Positions 1 through 8,549 of a stretch of 64,000 nt of DNA are shown in pieces. Source of the DNA: MFD04580-c1 sp963702995 (GTDB lineage: Bacteria; Planctomycetota; Phycisphaerae; Tepidisphaerales; Tepidisphaeraceae); contig OY969783.1 of NCBI GenBank assembly GCA_963702995.1, positions 4,464,001 through 4,528,000 of the forward strand, read 5' to 3'. Each line of letters begins with the position of its first letter. Position 1 is the stretch's first letter. Both the position numbers and the translations under genes were made by a program. A model generated the notes under the pieces. That model did not search any database. It saw only the letters and a program-made list of their open reading frames with translations, and was not told the DNA's origin.

Positions 1-732
1 GATACGATCGACGGAGCCGATGCGCTCGCCGCGGCCGTGGCGCTGAGGCCCGACGCCGAACCCATCTTTGTCGCCGGATCGACCGGGCCGGGCGAAGAGC
101 AGATCCTGCTGACCGTCTACCGCGCCCTGCTCCAACGCCATCCCACCCTGCGGCTGGTGATCGTCCCCCGTCACCCGCCACGCTTTGATGAAGTGGCCGG
201 CCTGATCGAGCGGGAAGGCTTCCCCCTCCTCCGCCGCTCACGCCCGGCTGGTGGTACGGGGATCGGCGACCCGCTGGCTGCGCCGATGCCTTCGACGCCT
301 CGGGACCCGGGGAACGCCTTGATATCTAACGAGCTCCCGCGGCCGGTGGTCCTGGGCGACACGATGGGCGAGTTGCGAAAGTTCTACGCCCTGGCGACGG
401 TCGTCTTCGTCGGCCGCACGCTCATCGACTTAGGCCCCCGACAACGCGGCAGCGACATGATCGAACCGGCCGCCCTGGGCCGTCCGACGATCGTTGGCCC
501 CTGGACGCAAAATTTTGCCGACGCCATGTCCCATTTCCGCGCCGTCGATGCGATCCGCGTCGTGACCGGCGCCGCCCAACTTGAATCCGCCGTCGGCGAC
601 GCCCTGGCCGACCCCGCCACCGCCGCCACCCTCGGCCGCCGCGCCCGGGACACCGTCCGCTCCCAACAAGGCGCCACCGCCCGCCACGCCGAAATGATCC
701 TCTCCAGCCTCGCCAACCCCGCGGCCCACTAA
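1..732 (+). CDS. kdtA: 3-deoxy-D-manno-octulosonic acid transferase, C-terminal part (5' end outside window)
   Basis: Kdo transferase adds Kdo to lipid A precursors at the inner membrane during LPS core synthesis. The frame is open from base 1, so the N-terminal Rossmann half lies outside the window. Visible is the GT-B C-terminal half: a strand-turn FVAGSTGPGEE, an IVPRHPPRF segment typical of WaaA/KdtA, a VVLGDTMGEL strand, FVGRTL and an EPAALGRPTIVGPW segment that matches the nucleotide-sugar site of the family. A short low-complexity insertion sits between the IVPRHP region and VVLGDT. The stop codon directly abuts a palindromic repeat. The next gene is convergent. Family assignment is good; the missing start prevents judging length. 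Confidence 0.85.
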   Translation, partial: DTIDGADALAAAVALRPDAEPIFVAGSTGPGEEQILLTVYRALLQRHPTLRLVIVPRHPPRFDEVAGLIEREGFPLLRRSRPAGGTGIGDPLAAPMPSTPRDPGNALISNELPRPVVLGDTMGELRKFYALATVVFVGRTLIDLGPRQRGSDMIEPAALGRPTIVGPWTQNFADAMSHFRAVDAIRVVTGAAQLESAVGDALADPATAATLGRRARDTVRSQQGATARHAEMILSSLANPAAH

Positions 733-847
733 AAAGGGTCAGAAGGTATTCCCCCAAAAGATAATACCTCCAGACCCCTTTTTGCTGCCCCGCGCTTCGT
801 AAAGGGGTCAGAAGGTATTTCCGGGAAAATACCTTCTGACCCCTTTA
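731..847. repeat. Two adjacent REP-like palindromes between convergent genes
   Basis: Two hairpin elements share the core GGGTCAGAAGGTATT and its complement. The first (731-784) has imperfect arms around a C/A-rich loop. The second (801-846) is a perfect 20-bp inverted repeat around CCGGGA. A third copy lies at 59619-59670. The stop codon of the minus-strand radical SAM gene is formed by the second element. GGGTCAGA-type palindromes are known in other bacteria as REP elements mobilised by Y1 (RAYT) transposases; no such transposase is in this window. They may also act as bidirectional terminators here. Confidence 0.8.
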
Positions 848-1706
848 CGTGCGTTGGAAGCGCCCCGCGAAGCCGTCGATGTTCAGGCCGACCTGTCCGG
901 GGAAGTGTCGGCGCGCAACGGGCAGCGATTGCGTCTCGGTAGGCGAGCGCGGTCGAGCGCGGATCGACTTCGGCCATGGCGATCGGCAGTGACGTCCGGC
1001 GGGTGCGGCCGCCGTCGCGGGAGCCGTCGCCGCCGATGTAGTGGTCGATCACGACGGCGTCGGCCACCACAGACAGCCGGCCGAAGAACCGGTCAGGGTT
1101 GTCGATCGGGAGCAGGGGGGACACCGTCACCACCGTCCGCAGGCCGGCCGCCTTGAGACGCCCGCACGCGTCGATTCGGTTGGCCACGGGGCTGGCCGAC
1201 GGGGGAAGGCCGGGAAGACGATCGCGATCGGATTCGATGCTCACATGCAGCCGAAGCTCGCAGCGCGCGGCCAGCGTTCGGTAGTGATCCATGTAGTCGG
1301 CGATGTGGTGCGAGTGGGATTGCAGGATCAGCAGGTCGGGCGGGCGGTCAACCATCGCCTCGAGCACGCGCCGGGTCACGTGCTCGGTTCGCTCCAGCGG
1401 CTGAAAAGGCTCGGTGGAACTGGAGAGGAAGATGCCGAATCGCCCGCTCGTCCGCCGGGCAAAGGCGCGCTCGGTGTCGTACTCGGCGACGTAGGCCTCG
1501 GCGGCGTTGGTGCGGGCCTCGACGAAGCTCCCCCACACTTTCCCCCGAGTGATCAGCCCATTATGCCGAACGTAGCAGCCGACGCCGCACAGGCTGTTGC
1601 CCAGGGCGCAGCCGCGATAGGGTTGAAGGGAATGCGAGCTGACGGTCGTCAGGAACCCGCTCGTACGCGTCAGGATGCGGCCGATGGTCGTCCGAGTCGT
1701 CTCCAC
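845..1706 (-). CDS. Radical SAM protein, spore-photoproduct-lyase-like (frameshift near 917)
   Basis: The protein begins with a GTG codon at 1706. Near the N-terminus is a YRGCALGNSLCGVGCY segment with cysteines at about residues 33, 40 and 44 (C-X6-C-X3-C), a likely Fe-S binding site of an SPL-like radical SAM protein. It is followed by a TIM-barrel-like region (LLILQSHSHH, LRLHVSIESD). The frame starting at 1706 runs on into the REP elements, but an extra A at 917-918 explains this. Removing it gives the natural-looking end HFPGQVGLNIDGFAGRF and a TAA at 845-847, about 286 residues. A TATCGT box 6 nt before the GTG suggests a leaderless transcript. The substrate is not known; the shift is probably a sequencing error. 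Confidence 0.65.
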
Positions 1707-1888
1707 CGCACAACGATAGGCCGGCGGAAAAAGAGCCGCATGACTCTCTACCCCCGGCGAAAAAATCCTAAATCCGAAGCGCGAAATCCGAAAGGAAGGA
1801 TCAAGGCGAGGAGAAGCAGAAATCAGACGCGAAGGAAGATTTGCTGTCCGTGCTTTCCGGGAGGTCCGTCACCCAATATCGAGCGTCC
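1707..1888. repeat. Intergenic repeat with AAATCCGAAGCGCGAAATCCG core
   Basis: This spacer contains an AAATCC-GAAGCGCG-AAATCCGAA motif around 1768-1795, which also occurs near 16505-16540 and 44113-44140. Here the copy lacks the flanking inverted GCTGTAGTGT ends seen at the other two loci. The TATCGT promoter box of the upstream radical SAM gene lies at 1713-1718 on the minus strand. Confidence 0.5.
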
Positions 1889-3004
1889 TTAGTCCTTAAC
1901 GCTGACGCGGCTTTTGGCTTCAACGAGCAGGTCATAGACCATCGCGATGTCGTCGTGGCGGAGGCGGATGCAGCCCATCGACGATTGCTTGCCGACGGAA
2001 TCGGCGTCGATGGTGCCATGGATGCCGTAGGACTTTTTGCCCAAAGCGGCCCCGTCTTCCCCCTTCAGCCCGATCCAGTACCCGCCAAGCGGGTTCTTCG
2101 GGTCGTCGGACTTGTAGATCCCTTCGCCGCGCGGGCTGTAGTAGGTCGGGTGGAGGAGCTTGTTCCGCGGCTCAACCGTCCACAGGCCGGTCGGCGTCGA
2201 GTCATCCTTGCCCAGGCCGACGGGGAAGCTGGTGATATACGTCGCGCCGGCCTCGCCGGGCAGCCCGCCCAGGTAGACGTCCAGCCGAAACGCGTGCTTG
2301 GTCACCAGGGCGTGGAGCGGGCCCTTCAGGACCTTGATCACCTGCCCGGCGCGGATGCGGCGGGCGCCGGCGTCGGTCGGCTCGTAGCCGTTCACGCGGC
2401 AGATCAGCGGCCAGGTGATGTCATACCTGTTGGCGATCGGCTGCAGCCGCATGCCCGGTTGGAGCGGGAAGGACTCGGACCAGGGGTCGTTGTTGTAGTG
2501 CCGGGCGGAGAAGACCAGTTTCTGGTTGAGGTCCGACAGGGCACGGCGGACGGCGTCGGCGTCGGCTTCGCCGAGTAGACCAGAGTTGAGCGGGTCGTTG
2601 AGGGTTGCCCGGGCGCCAAGCAGGTCGCCCGCGTCGGCTTTCACCTTCGCGTCGGCGATCAGCTTCTGCGAAGACCCCCCGGGCGCCGGCTGGACCGTCG
2701 CCGTCTGTCGGGCCGACGCCTGTACCACGTTCTCTTTCGTGCCGGGCGCCAACTTTCCAGGCGCGGGCGCGTCCGCGGGCTTCTCGACGGCCAAGACCGG
2801 GACCACTTTCGGCTGGACGAGCAGCGCGTCTCGGTTGATCTCCGCGTTTTGCGAAGCCAGCTTTTGCAGTTTATGGATGTAGACGCCCACGCCGGCGGCG
2901 ATCACCGTAAAGAGGAAGAAGAGGGCGACACGGCTGGTGCGATTGCGAGAAGCCAAGAGAACCTCCATGTTCTCGGTCAGCGGAAGCGGCGGCCGCTTCG
3001 ACAT
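1889..3004 (-). CDS. LysM / L,D-transpeptidase (YkuD) membrane-anchored protein
   Basis: L,D-transpeptidases make 3-3 peptidoglycan cross-links or attach proteins to the wall in the periplasm. The N-terminus has a transmembrane segment (VALFFLFTVIAAGVGVY), then a charged Ala/Lys-rich linker. A LysM-like segment follows (QPGMRLQPIANRYDITWPLI ... VNGYEP). The C-terminal YkuD domain carries the catalytic signature HGT...SMGCIRL, with His, Ser and Cys present. Possible starts are TTG 3025, ATG 3004 and ATG 2968; none has a strong ribosome binding site, and the internal ATG 2968 places the membrane segment closest to the N-terminus. The start is therefore uncertain but the function is clear. Confidence 0.85.
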   Translation of the reverse strand: MSKRPPLPLTENMEVLLASRNRTSRVALFFLFTVIAAGVGVYIHKLQKLASQNAEINRDALLVQPKVVPVLAVEKPADAPAPGKLAPGTKENVVQASARQTATVQPAPGGSSQKLIADAKVKADAGDLLGARATLNDPLNSGLLGEADADAVRRALSDLNQKLVFSARHYNNDPWSESFPLQPGMRLQPIANRYDITWPLICRVNGYEPTDAGARRIRAGQVIKVLKGPLHALVTKHAFRLDVYLGGLPGEAGATYITSFPVGLGKDDSTPTGLWTVEPRNKLLHPTYYSPRGEGIYKSDDPKNPLGGYWIGLKGEDGAALGKKSYGIHGTIDADSVGKQSSMGCIRLRHDDIAMVYDLLVEAKSRVSVKD

Positions 3005-3138
3005 CCATCGTGTCAACGCGTGCAACGGCTCCCGCGGCGAAGCGGGAATGCCTCAGGTCATTCAAACGCAGCTTGGTTCCCAGAGCGCTGGACGGTCCCG
3101 CCGGGATTTCAGGCGCCGCCGTTCAATGGTTGCCTCGC

Positions 3139-3741
3139 TCACGGCTTGCTGCTGATGCAATTCGAGACAAAGCGGCGGATGGCGCGATCTGTCACCAGCA
3201 TACTGAGCGGAACGTCATGGTCAAGCACGGGTAGTTCAGGGACGACTTGTTCTTCGTACGCCAGGCCGCAGGAGACGCCGACAAATTCGGCCTGTGCCAG
3301 AAAGCGATCATAAAACCCCATGCCGCGGCCGATGCGGTAGCCGGTCGCCGTGAAGCCAAGGCCCGGCACGATCACCAGATCGATCATGTCGATTGGGATC
3401 GGCTTGCCCGACTCGGGCTGGGGGATGCCAGGGCCGATCGTGGTGACCCCAGTCTGCAGGCTCGTAATTTCCACGGGAAGCATTCGACGCTGATCCCAAC
3501 TCACCTTGGGGACAACGACCGACTTATTGGCCTGCCAGCAGCGAAGCGCGAGGGATGCGGTATCCAGTTCCTGCGGGGTGCTCAGGTACAGCATGACGAC
3601 CGACGCGGCCGCGAATTCGGGCGTGTTCGCCACGAACGTACACGCCGCCAGGCTCTTTGCATGCCGATCAGCCTCGGACAACGCCGTCAGCGTTTCACGC
3701 AACTGACGCCGTATCGCCGGCTTGTTGGTCATGTCACTCAT
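3139..3741 (-). CDS. 5-formyltetrahydrofolate cyclo-ligase
   Basis: This enzyme converts 5-formyl-THF to 5,10-methenyl-THF with ATP in the cytoplasmic folate cycle. The C-terminal signature is clear: VPGLGFTATGYRIGRGMGFY followed by DRFL, matching the family pattern PGLAFD..G.RLG.G.GYYDR. Near the N-terminus KPAIRRQLRETL fits the ATP-binding region. I chose ATG 3741 because AAAGGA lies about 9 nt upstream; longer starts up to 3807 (TTG) exist. A minus-strand TATCAT box at about 3794-3799 could be the -10 element, giving a leader of roughly 45 nt. Function fits with the nearby glycine cleavage genes, which also feed one-carbon folate, but they are not in one operon. Confidence 0.85.
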   Translation of the reverse strand: MSDMTNKPAIRRQLRETLTALSEADRHAKSLAACTFVANTPEFAAASVVMLYLSTPQELDTASLALRCWQANKSVVVPKVSWDQRRMLPVEITSLQTGVTTIGPGIPQPESGKPIPIDMIDLVIVPGLGFTATGYRIGRGMGFYDRFLAQAEFVGVSCGLAYEEQVVPELPVLDHDVPLSMLVTDRAIRRFVSNCISSKP

Positions 3742-3969
3742 TACGTCCAATCCTTTGAGCCGGTTTCGGCACCGATCGCGCCGCCCCACGTATATGATAC
3801 GCTCCAACTATGCCCTGGGCAGCAGCCCGTCGCACATCAGTTTGACTCTCTGACGATCGTTTGCAACCTCACACGAAATGCCTGTTCACGGAAAGGAGTG
3901 CAGCGGTCCACGCAAAGGTCTTTATCGCTGAGGCCGCTTGCGCGTTGTGGAACTGACTTGCTTAAATCG

Positions 3970-5376
3970 TCACACCGCTCGCGACCTGTCAGCCGACTCC
4001 GGCGGCGTTTCCGCCGCGCCGGTCGCTGGTGCCCCCTCCTGATCTGACCGCCGCCGCCCCCACGCCGTTAGTCTTTCGGCTATTTCAACCTCGTACCCTC
4101 GATCTGTCGGCTCGTAGTAAACCTTATCGACCCCAAGGTAATCCTGCTCGACATATCCGTTTTCATAATCATGTGAGTATTTGTAGCCTTTGCCGTGCCC
4201 CAGCCGCTCCGAGCCTGCGTAATGCCCGTCGCGCAGGTGCCGTGGGACAGGCAGCGTGCGCCCCTCCCGCACGTCCTTCAAGGCGGCGCTGATCGCCGCG
4301 TAGGACCGGTTGCTCTTTGGCGCGGTGGCCATGTAGATCGCCGCCTGCGAGAGGGTGATCCGCGCCTCCGGCATCCCCACCTTCTCCACAATGTCGAACG
4401 CGGCGGCCGCCACCAGCAGCGCTCGCGGGTCGGCGTTGCCGATGTCCTCCGACGCCAGAATCGCGATCCGCCGCGCGATGAAGCGCGGGTCTTCGCCCGC
4501 CTCCAGCATCCGGGCGAGCCAGTAGACGGCCGCGTTCGGGTCGCTGCCGCGCATGCTCTTAATCAGCGCGCTGGCGGCGTCGTAATGCTCATCCCCCGTT
4601 CCATCGTAGACGATCGCCTTCCGCTGGATCGATTGCTCGGCCACATCGAGCGAAATGTGGATCGCAGCGTCGGCGCCGCTGCCGCGGGGGCTCTCCTTCA
4701 TCAGCGACAGGACCGCCACCTCCAGCGCCATCAACGCCCGGCGGCCGTCCCCGTCGGACAGGGTTGACCAGAGCTTCAGCGCGTCGTCGTCCGCCCGAAT
4801 GGTGAACTTCCCAAAACCGCGCTCCGGGTCCGCGATCGCGCGGAGCAGCAGCGTGCGGATATCTTCTTCCGACAGCGGCGCAAACTGAAAGATCTGGCTG
4901 CGGCTCACCAGCGGCGAGTTGACGGCGAAGAACGGGTTCTCCGTCGTCGCCCCGACCAGCAGCACATAACCCGCCTCCACGTCCGGCAGAAGAATGTCCT
5001 GCTGGGCGCGGTTGAAGCGGTGGATCTCATCCAGAAAGAAGACGGTGCGGCCGCCCGAGTTGCCCAGCCGCTCCTTCGACGCATCCAGGATCGCCCGAAC
5101 GTCCTTCACCCCGACGGCGGCCGCGTTCACTTGCTCGAAGTGGCTGCGGGTGTAGGTGGCGATGAGCCGGGCCAGCGTCGTCTTCCCCGTTCCCGGCGGG
5201 CCATAGAAGATGACGCTGGTGAGCCGATCCGCCTCGAGCATGCGGCGCAGGAGCTTGCCCGGCCCCAGGAAATGCTCCTGCCCGACGAACTCGTCCAAAG
5301 ACCGCGGCCGCATCCGCGCCGCCAGCGGCGCCACGCGATCCATGTTCTTCTTCCGCACGTCGCCGAACAGGTCCAT
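3970..5376 (-). CDS. rarA: Replication-associated recombination protein A (AAA+ ATPase)
   Basis: RarA/MgsA is a clamp-loader-like AAA+ ATPase that acts at stalled replication forks and at single-strand DNA ends. In order: MDLFG start with a GGAG ribosome binding site, DEFVGQEHFLG, Walker A GPPGTGKTT at residues 59-67, Walker B FFLDEIHRF, sensor 1 LVGATTENP, and a C-terminal RarA-type domain with IKSMRGSDPNAAVYWLARML and ARRIAILASEDIGNADP. The length of 468 residues is normal for the family. The open frame extends further upstream, but that part is repeat-derived. A minus-strand TACAAT box lies at about 5420 as a candidate -10 element. Confidence 0.93.
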   Translation of the reverse strand: MDLFGDVRKKNMDRVAPLAARMRPRSLDEFVGQEHFLGPGKLLRRMLEADRLTSVIFYGPPGTGKTTLARLIATYTRSHFEQVNAAAVGVKDVRAILDASKERLGNSGGRTVFFLDEIHRFNRAQQDILLPDVEAGYVLLVGATTENPFFAVNSPLVSRSQIFQFAPLSEEDIRTLLLRAIADPERGFGKFTIRADDDALKLWSTLSDGDGRRALMALEVAVLSLMKESPRGSGADAAIHISLDVAEQSIQRKAIVYDGTGDEHYDAASALIKSMRGSDPNAAVYWLARMLEAGEDPRFIARRIAILASEDIGNADPRALLVAAAAFDIVEKVGMPEARITLSQAAIYMATAPKSNRSYAAISAALKDVREGRTLPVPRHLRDGHYAGSERLGHGKGYKYSHDYENGYVEQDYLGVDKVYYEPTDRGYEVEIAERLTAWGRRRSDQEGAPATGAAETPPESADRSRAV

Positions 5377-5953
5377 AGCGCTCCAACCACCGACCCCGCC
5401 GCCGCACCGGACATCCCCCGAATTGTACACCCGCTGACCATCCCATAGGTGGACCGAACTAAAAATGCCGCCGCCTGTGTGCGACGGGACGGTAGGGCAC
5501 GCATCGCGTGCCGCCACCGCGCCCACCCAATTTGTGAGGCCAAAACTTCGCCCAGCCGACCCCGCCCCCGAAGCCGGCACGCAATGCGACGCAACGCGTG
5601 CCTGACGAATCAATGCGCCCGAGTTCGGCCCTCCCATTTCCCCCCTGGCGTTTCTTCCCTTGGCGCTCTTGGCGTCTCGGCGTTCATCTCCCTTTCCCGG
5701 CCTGCAGGCGAGGTGAAAGGGCAGTGAACGCCAAGACGCCAAGGACGCCAGGGAAGAGCGCCAAGAATAAAGGGTAATCCAGGAGTGCCCCGTCGGGCGA
5801 CGGGCTGTTCCCCTCGTTTACGGCAGTCGAACGTCTCGACCGCGCGAACAGTGTCGGTCAGATCGCGTTTTGCCACAAAAGATCGCCACACTGCGACTGT
5901 GAACCTTCCCCTTCTCCGATTGCGGCCGCGTCTGGTGCTGATACGATCCCGCC
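5377..5953. repeat. Gene-free spacer with two inverted-repeat elements
   Basis: No gene is supported here. Around 5490-5610 lies a GTAGGGCACGCATCGCG element with an imperfect inverted partner (ACGCGTGCCTGACG). At 5642-5765 a larger imperfect palindrome is built from TTGGCGTCTCGGCGTTCA on the left and TGAACGCCAAGACGCCAAGG on the right, around a centre near CCTGCAGG. The second type is a common intergenic motif in planctomycete-like genomes. At the right end is a promoter for the next gene. Confidence 0.6.
5920..5947 (+). promoter_or_regulatory. Candidate leaderless promoter of the Ntn-hydrolase gene
   Basis: TTGCGG (5920-5925) and TACGAT (5942-5947) are separated by 16 nt. The ATG at 5954 starts only 6 nt after the -10 box, so transcription should begin at or next to the start codon, and no Shine-Dalgarno sequence can fit. 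Confidence 0.5.
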
Positions 5954-6652
5954 ATGACGCTGGTCATTGGCTCGGTCCTGCACGACGCGATCGTCATCAC
6001 CTCCGACAGCCGCTCCACGCTCGCCGAGCGCGGCGTGGTGATCGCGCTCAATGACCGATTCCAGAAGATCTTCCCCATCCCCGATCACCCGCTGGTGATC
6101 GCCCACATGGGGGAGAACCGCCTTGCCGAGCGGCCGCTGCATGCGTTCCTCGCCCCTTTCCTCCAGCGGCTGGAGCCCGGCAACCACACGATTCTGGAAA
6201 TCGCCGACCAACTCCGCGCCTTCGCCCACCCCTTCATCCGCTCGCGCCTCCGCTCGCTGGGGGACCTGCCCAACGGCTGCAACTTCTGGGTCGCCGGCTT
6301 CGGTGCCGGCCCGGAAGAGCCGCGGCTCGTCGAGCTCTTCTGGCAGCGCCGCCACGACACGCTGACCACCGAGGAGCACGAGTACGCTCCCCTGAGCATC
6401 GTCACCGGCGGCGACGGCCAGAAGCAGATCACCATGCCAAGCTGGCGCGCCGTCGAGCACAAGCCGATCGCCGAAGTCCGCGCGCTCCACGCGGACCTGA
6501 TGCACACGGCGCTCACCGCGCCGGTCACCCCCAACACCGTCGGCGGCCGCCCGCACGAAGTGGTGATCACGCGGGAGGGGTGGGAGTGGACGCAGCCGCC
6601 GGGCCGGCCGACGACGCGTCCGACGTCGCAGCCATCGATACGGACATCGTAA
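5954..6652 (+). CDS. Proteasome-like Ntn-hydrolase, stand-alone
   Basis: The 232-residue protein resembles a beta-type proteasome or HslV/Anbu subunit and could be a self-compartmentalising threonine protease. If the initiator Met is removed, Thr becomes residue 1; a DSRST segment then puts Asp at position 17, exactly as in proteasome beta subunits. A KIFPI segment at Lys37 corresponds to the catalytic Lys33 region, with four extra residues in between. Further on, VIAHMGEN and FWVAGFGAGPEEP resemble the core beta-sandwich strands. There is no propeptide. No alpha subunit, ATPase (Mpa/HslU) or partner is adjacent. Activity and oligomeric state are inferred only; it could equally be a related non-proteolytic Ntn fold. 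Confidence 0.65.
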   Translation: MTLVIGSVLHDAIVITSDSRSTLAERGVVIALNDRFQKIFPIPDHPLVIAHMGENRLAERPLHAFLAPFLQRLEPGNHTILEIADQLRAFAHPFIRSRLRSLGDLPNGCNFWVAGFGAGPEEPRLVELFWQRRHDTLTTEEHEYAPLSIVTGGDGQKQITMPSWRAVEHKPIAEVRALHADLMHTALTAPVTPNTVGGRPHEVVITREGWEWTQPPGRPTTRPTSQPSIRTS

Positions 6653-6799
6653 GGCATCTCACCAGCGTCTTTGGCACCTTGAATTGAGGGGCAAGAGCGA
6701 TCGCCCGAGTCATTTCGACCGCGGATTCCATGCGGCCAGATCTCGAGCGGAGTGCAGCCGTTCCTCTTGGTCGAGTTGGGGGCTCGCAGGCGAGCAGGA

Positions 6800-7705
6800 T
6801 CACTGATACGGATCGCTCCCCATCGTCTCCGCCGCGTTCTTCGCCGCTAACGCGGCTGGGCCGGTCACTGCGGCCACGGCGACCGTCACCGCCAGCAGCC
6901 CGACGATCACGCGGAGCGCGGGGCGAGTTGGTGGGATGAGGAGCGCGAGCAGGAGCAAGGCTGGGGCGGCCGCCAGGGTGGTGAGTTGGGGCCAGGTGAT
7001 GCCGGGGTCGGCGTAGGCGTGGCCGCCGATGAGGAGGGTGATCGTGAGGGGGAGGGCCAGGAGCGCGGCCGGGCGGGCGATCGACGCTGGGCGGCCGAGG
7101 GGGGCGGTGAAGCGGCGGCGGGTGGGAGATCGGAGGTGGTCGAGCAGGGTCAGGACGGCGGGGGCGCCGAGGGCGGCCGCGGCGGCCAGGCCGTCGAAGC
7201 CGAGGACGCGCTGGTTGGAGGACATGACCGTGACGCCGGCGCCGGCGGCGGCGATGCAGAGGGCGGTCAGGACGGCGGCGGGGCCGAGGTGGTGGTCGGC
7301 TACATCAAGTGCGAAGAGGAGGGCGGCGCCGGCGAGGGCCGCGGCGACGGCGATGGCGGCCGCTCCGGCGGAGGAGATGGCGCCGGGGACGACCGGGAGG
7401 ACGATGGCGAGGGAGGAGAGCCCGGCGGCCGCTCCGAGGAGCCAGTTGAATCGGCGGGGGACCGCTGCGTCAAGCACCCCCAGGGCGGCGAGAGGGATGG
7501 CGAGCCAGAAGAGCCAGTCGGTCCCGTTGCGGGGCGGGAGGGCGGGGACGGCCGCCGCGAGAAGCGCGTAGCCGGTGAGGAAGGCGGCCGCCACGGCGAC
7601 GGGAATGGCCCAGCGCCACCCGCGCCACAAGCCGATGGCCGTCAGTGAACCGGCCAGCAGGGCAGGGGCGACGATGCCGCGAAGAAGTTCGGTGAGGGAA
7701 AACAT
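6800..7705 (-). CDS. Polytopic membrane protein of unknown function
   Basis: The 301-residue product starts MFSLTELLRGIVAPALL and consists almost entirely of hydrophobic Ala/Leu/Val-rich segments, roughly eight to nine membrane spans. A short polar stretch with ADHHLGP occurs in the middle. No catalytic motif is recognised. ATG 7705 was chosen because everything upstream in this frame is translation of the repeat array at 7706-7890. It is followed on the plus strand by the convergent Ntn-hydrolase gene. Confidence 0.6.
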   Translation of the reverse strand: MFSLTELLRGIVAPALLAGSLTAIGLWRGWRWAIPVAVAAAFLTGYALLAAAVPALPPRNGTDWLFWLAIPLAALGVLDAAVPRRFNWLLGAAAGLSSLAIVLPVVPGAISSAGAAAIAVAAALAGAALLFALDVADHHLGPAAVLTALCIAAAGAGVTVMSSNQRVLGFDGLAAAAALGAPAVLTLLDHLRSPTRRRFTAPLGRPASIARPAALLALPLTITLLIGGHAYADPGITWPQLTTLAAAPALLLLALLIPPTRPALRVIVGLLAVTVAVAAVTGPAALAAKNAAETMGSDPYQ

Positions 7706-7890
7706 GGAGGGGAGGGATGAAGGATGAAGGATGAATGGAAATGCTGAAGGCTGGAATGCTGAATGCTGAATGGGAATGCGGAAGGCGGAATGCTGAATGC
7801 TGAATGAAGGAAGAAACCGAGGAGCGGCCCTGATCGGCCAAGCTTCCGTCTTCCCCATTCAGCATTCAGCATTCCAGCATTCAGCACTTC
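7706..7890. repeat. Composite GAAGGATG / GAATGCTG heptamer array
   Basis: The left half is a degenerate tandem array of AAGGATGA and AATGCTGA heptamer-like units. The right half (about 7855-7888) is the complementary ATTCAGCATTC type, so the whole array can fold into a long imperfect hairpin. The same architecture recurs at 20385-20542, 28222-28509 and 46020-46200. Frames running through it encode runs of FSIQHSAF-like residues, which are artefacts. Confidence 0.75.
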
Positions 7891-8469
7891 CTACTGCTCG
7901 ATTCCTTCGAAGCTGACGACGACCTTGATGTCGTCGCCGACGGCGCCGGGGGCGTTGGGGATGCCTTTCATGTCGAACTCGCTCTGCTTGACGACGATGG
8001 TGGCTTCCAGGCCCTGGCGTTTGACGCCGGCGGGGAATTCGCCTTTGCCGAGCAGTTCGAGCGGGACGGCGAAGGGCTTGGTCACGCCGTGCATCGTGAG
8101 GGTGCCGGTCGCGATGAGCATCTTGCCTTCACCCTTTTTCACGGACGTGCTCTTGAAGGTGATCGTGGGGTATTGGGCGGCGTTGAAGAAGTCGGGGCTC
8201 TTCAGGTGGGCGTCGCGCTTGGGCTGGTTGCTGTCCACGCTGGCGACTTTGACTTCAACTTCGAACGTGTCCTTGGTCGGGTCGGCCGCGTCGAGCTTAA
8301 ACGTGCCGGAGAAGTCGTTAAACCGGCCCCAGACATGCCCGACGTTCACGTGGTTGGCCTGCCACAGGACCGACGAATGGACCGGGTCGGCCTTGTACGT
8401 CTGGGCCTGGGCCGGCGCGGCGAACGCGAACGCGGCGATCATCGCGGCGAGAGAGAGCAAGCGCTGCAT
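7891..8469 (-). CDS. YceI-family periplasmic lipid-binding-like protein
   Basis: YceI proteins are secreted beta-barrel (lipocalin-like) proteins that bind isoprenoid or similar lipids. The product has a signal peptide (LLSLAAMIAAFAFAAPAQAQ), then YKADPVHSSVLWQANHVNVG, DFSGTFKLDAADP, SPDFFNAAQYPTITFKST and LTMHGVTKPF, all typical of the family. The start at 8469 has AAGGAG about 7 nt upstream. It follows the MarR gene on the same strand by 80 nt, so the two are probably cotranscribed and MarR may control it. Length 192 residues is normal. Confidence 0.9.
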   Translation of the reverse strand: MQRLLSLAAMIAAFAFAAPAQAQTYKADPVHSSVLWQANHVNVGHVWGRFNDFSGTFKLDAADPTKDTFEVEVKVASVDSNQPKRDAHLKSPDFFNAAQYPTITFKSTSVKKGEGKMLIATGTLTMHGVTKPFAVPLELLGKGEFPAGVKRQGLEATIVVKQSEFDMKGIPNAPGAVGDDIKVVVSFEGIEQ

Positions 8470-8549
8470 GGAAGGCTCCTTCGTGAAAAGCGCGTCGGCG
8501 GCCGGCGATGACGCCATCGGGCGGCCGCGACGAGAAAAGGCTTTGTTCA

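Noticed and set aside
729..845. C-terminal tail with repeated IPSDPF peptides on the radical SAM protein, suggesting REP elements were recruited as coding sequence
   Set aside because: Removing one extra base near 917 gives a better C-terminus that stops inside the first bases of the REP element, so the tail is a frameshift artefact.
3808..3969. 6S RNA next to the formyl-THF cyclo-ligase gene, as in proteobacteria
   Set aside because: No long double-stranded rod with a central bubble could be traced in the 160-nt spacer; position alone is not enough.
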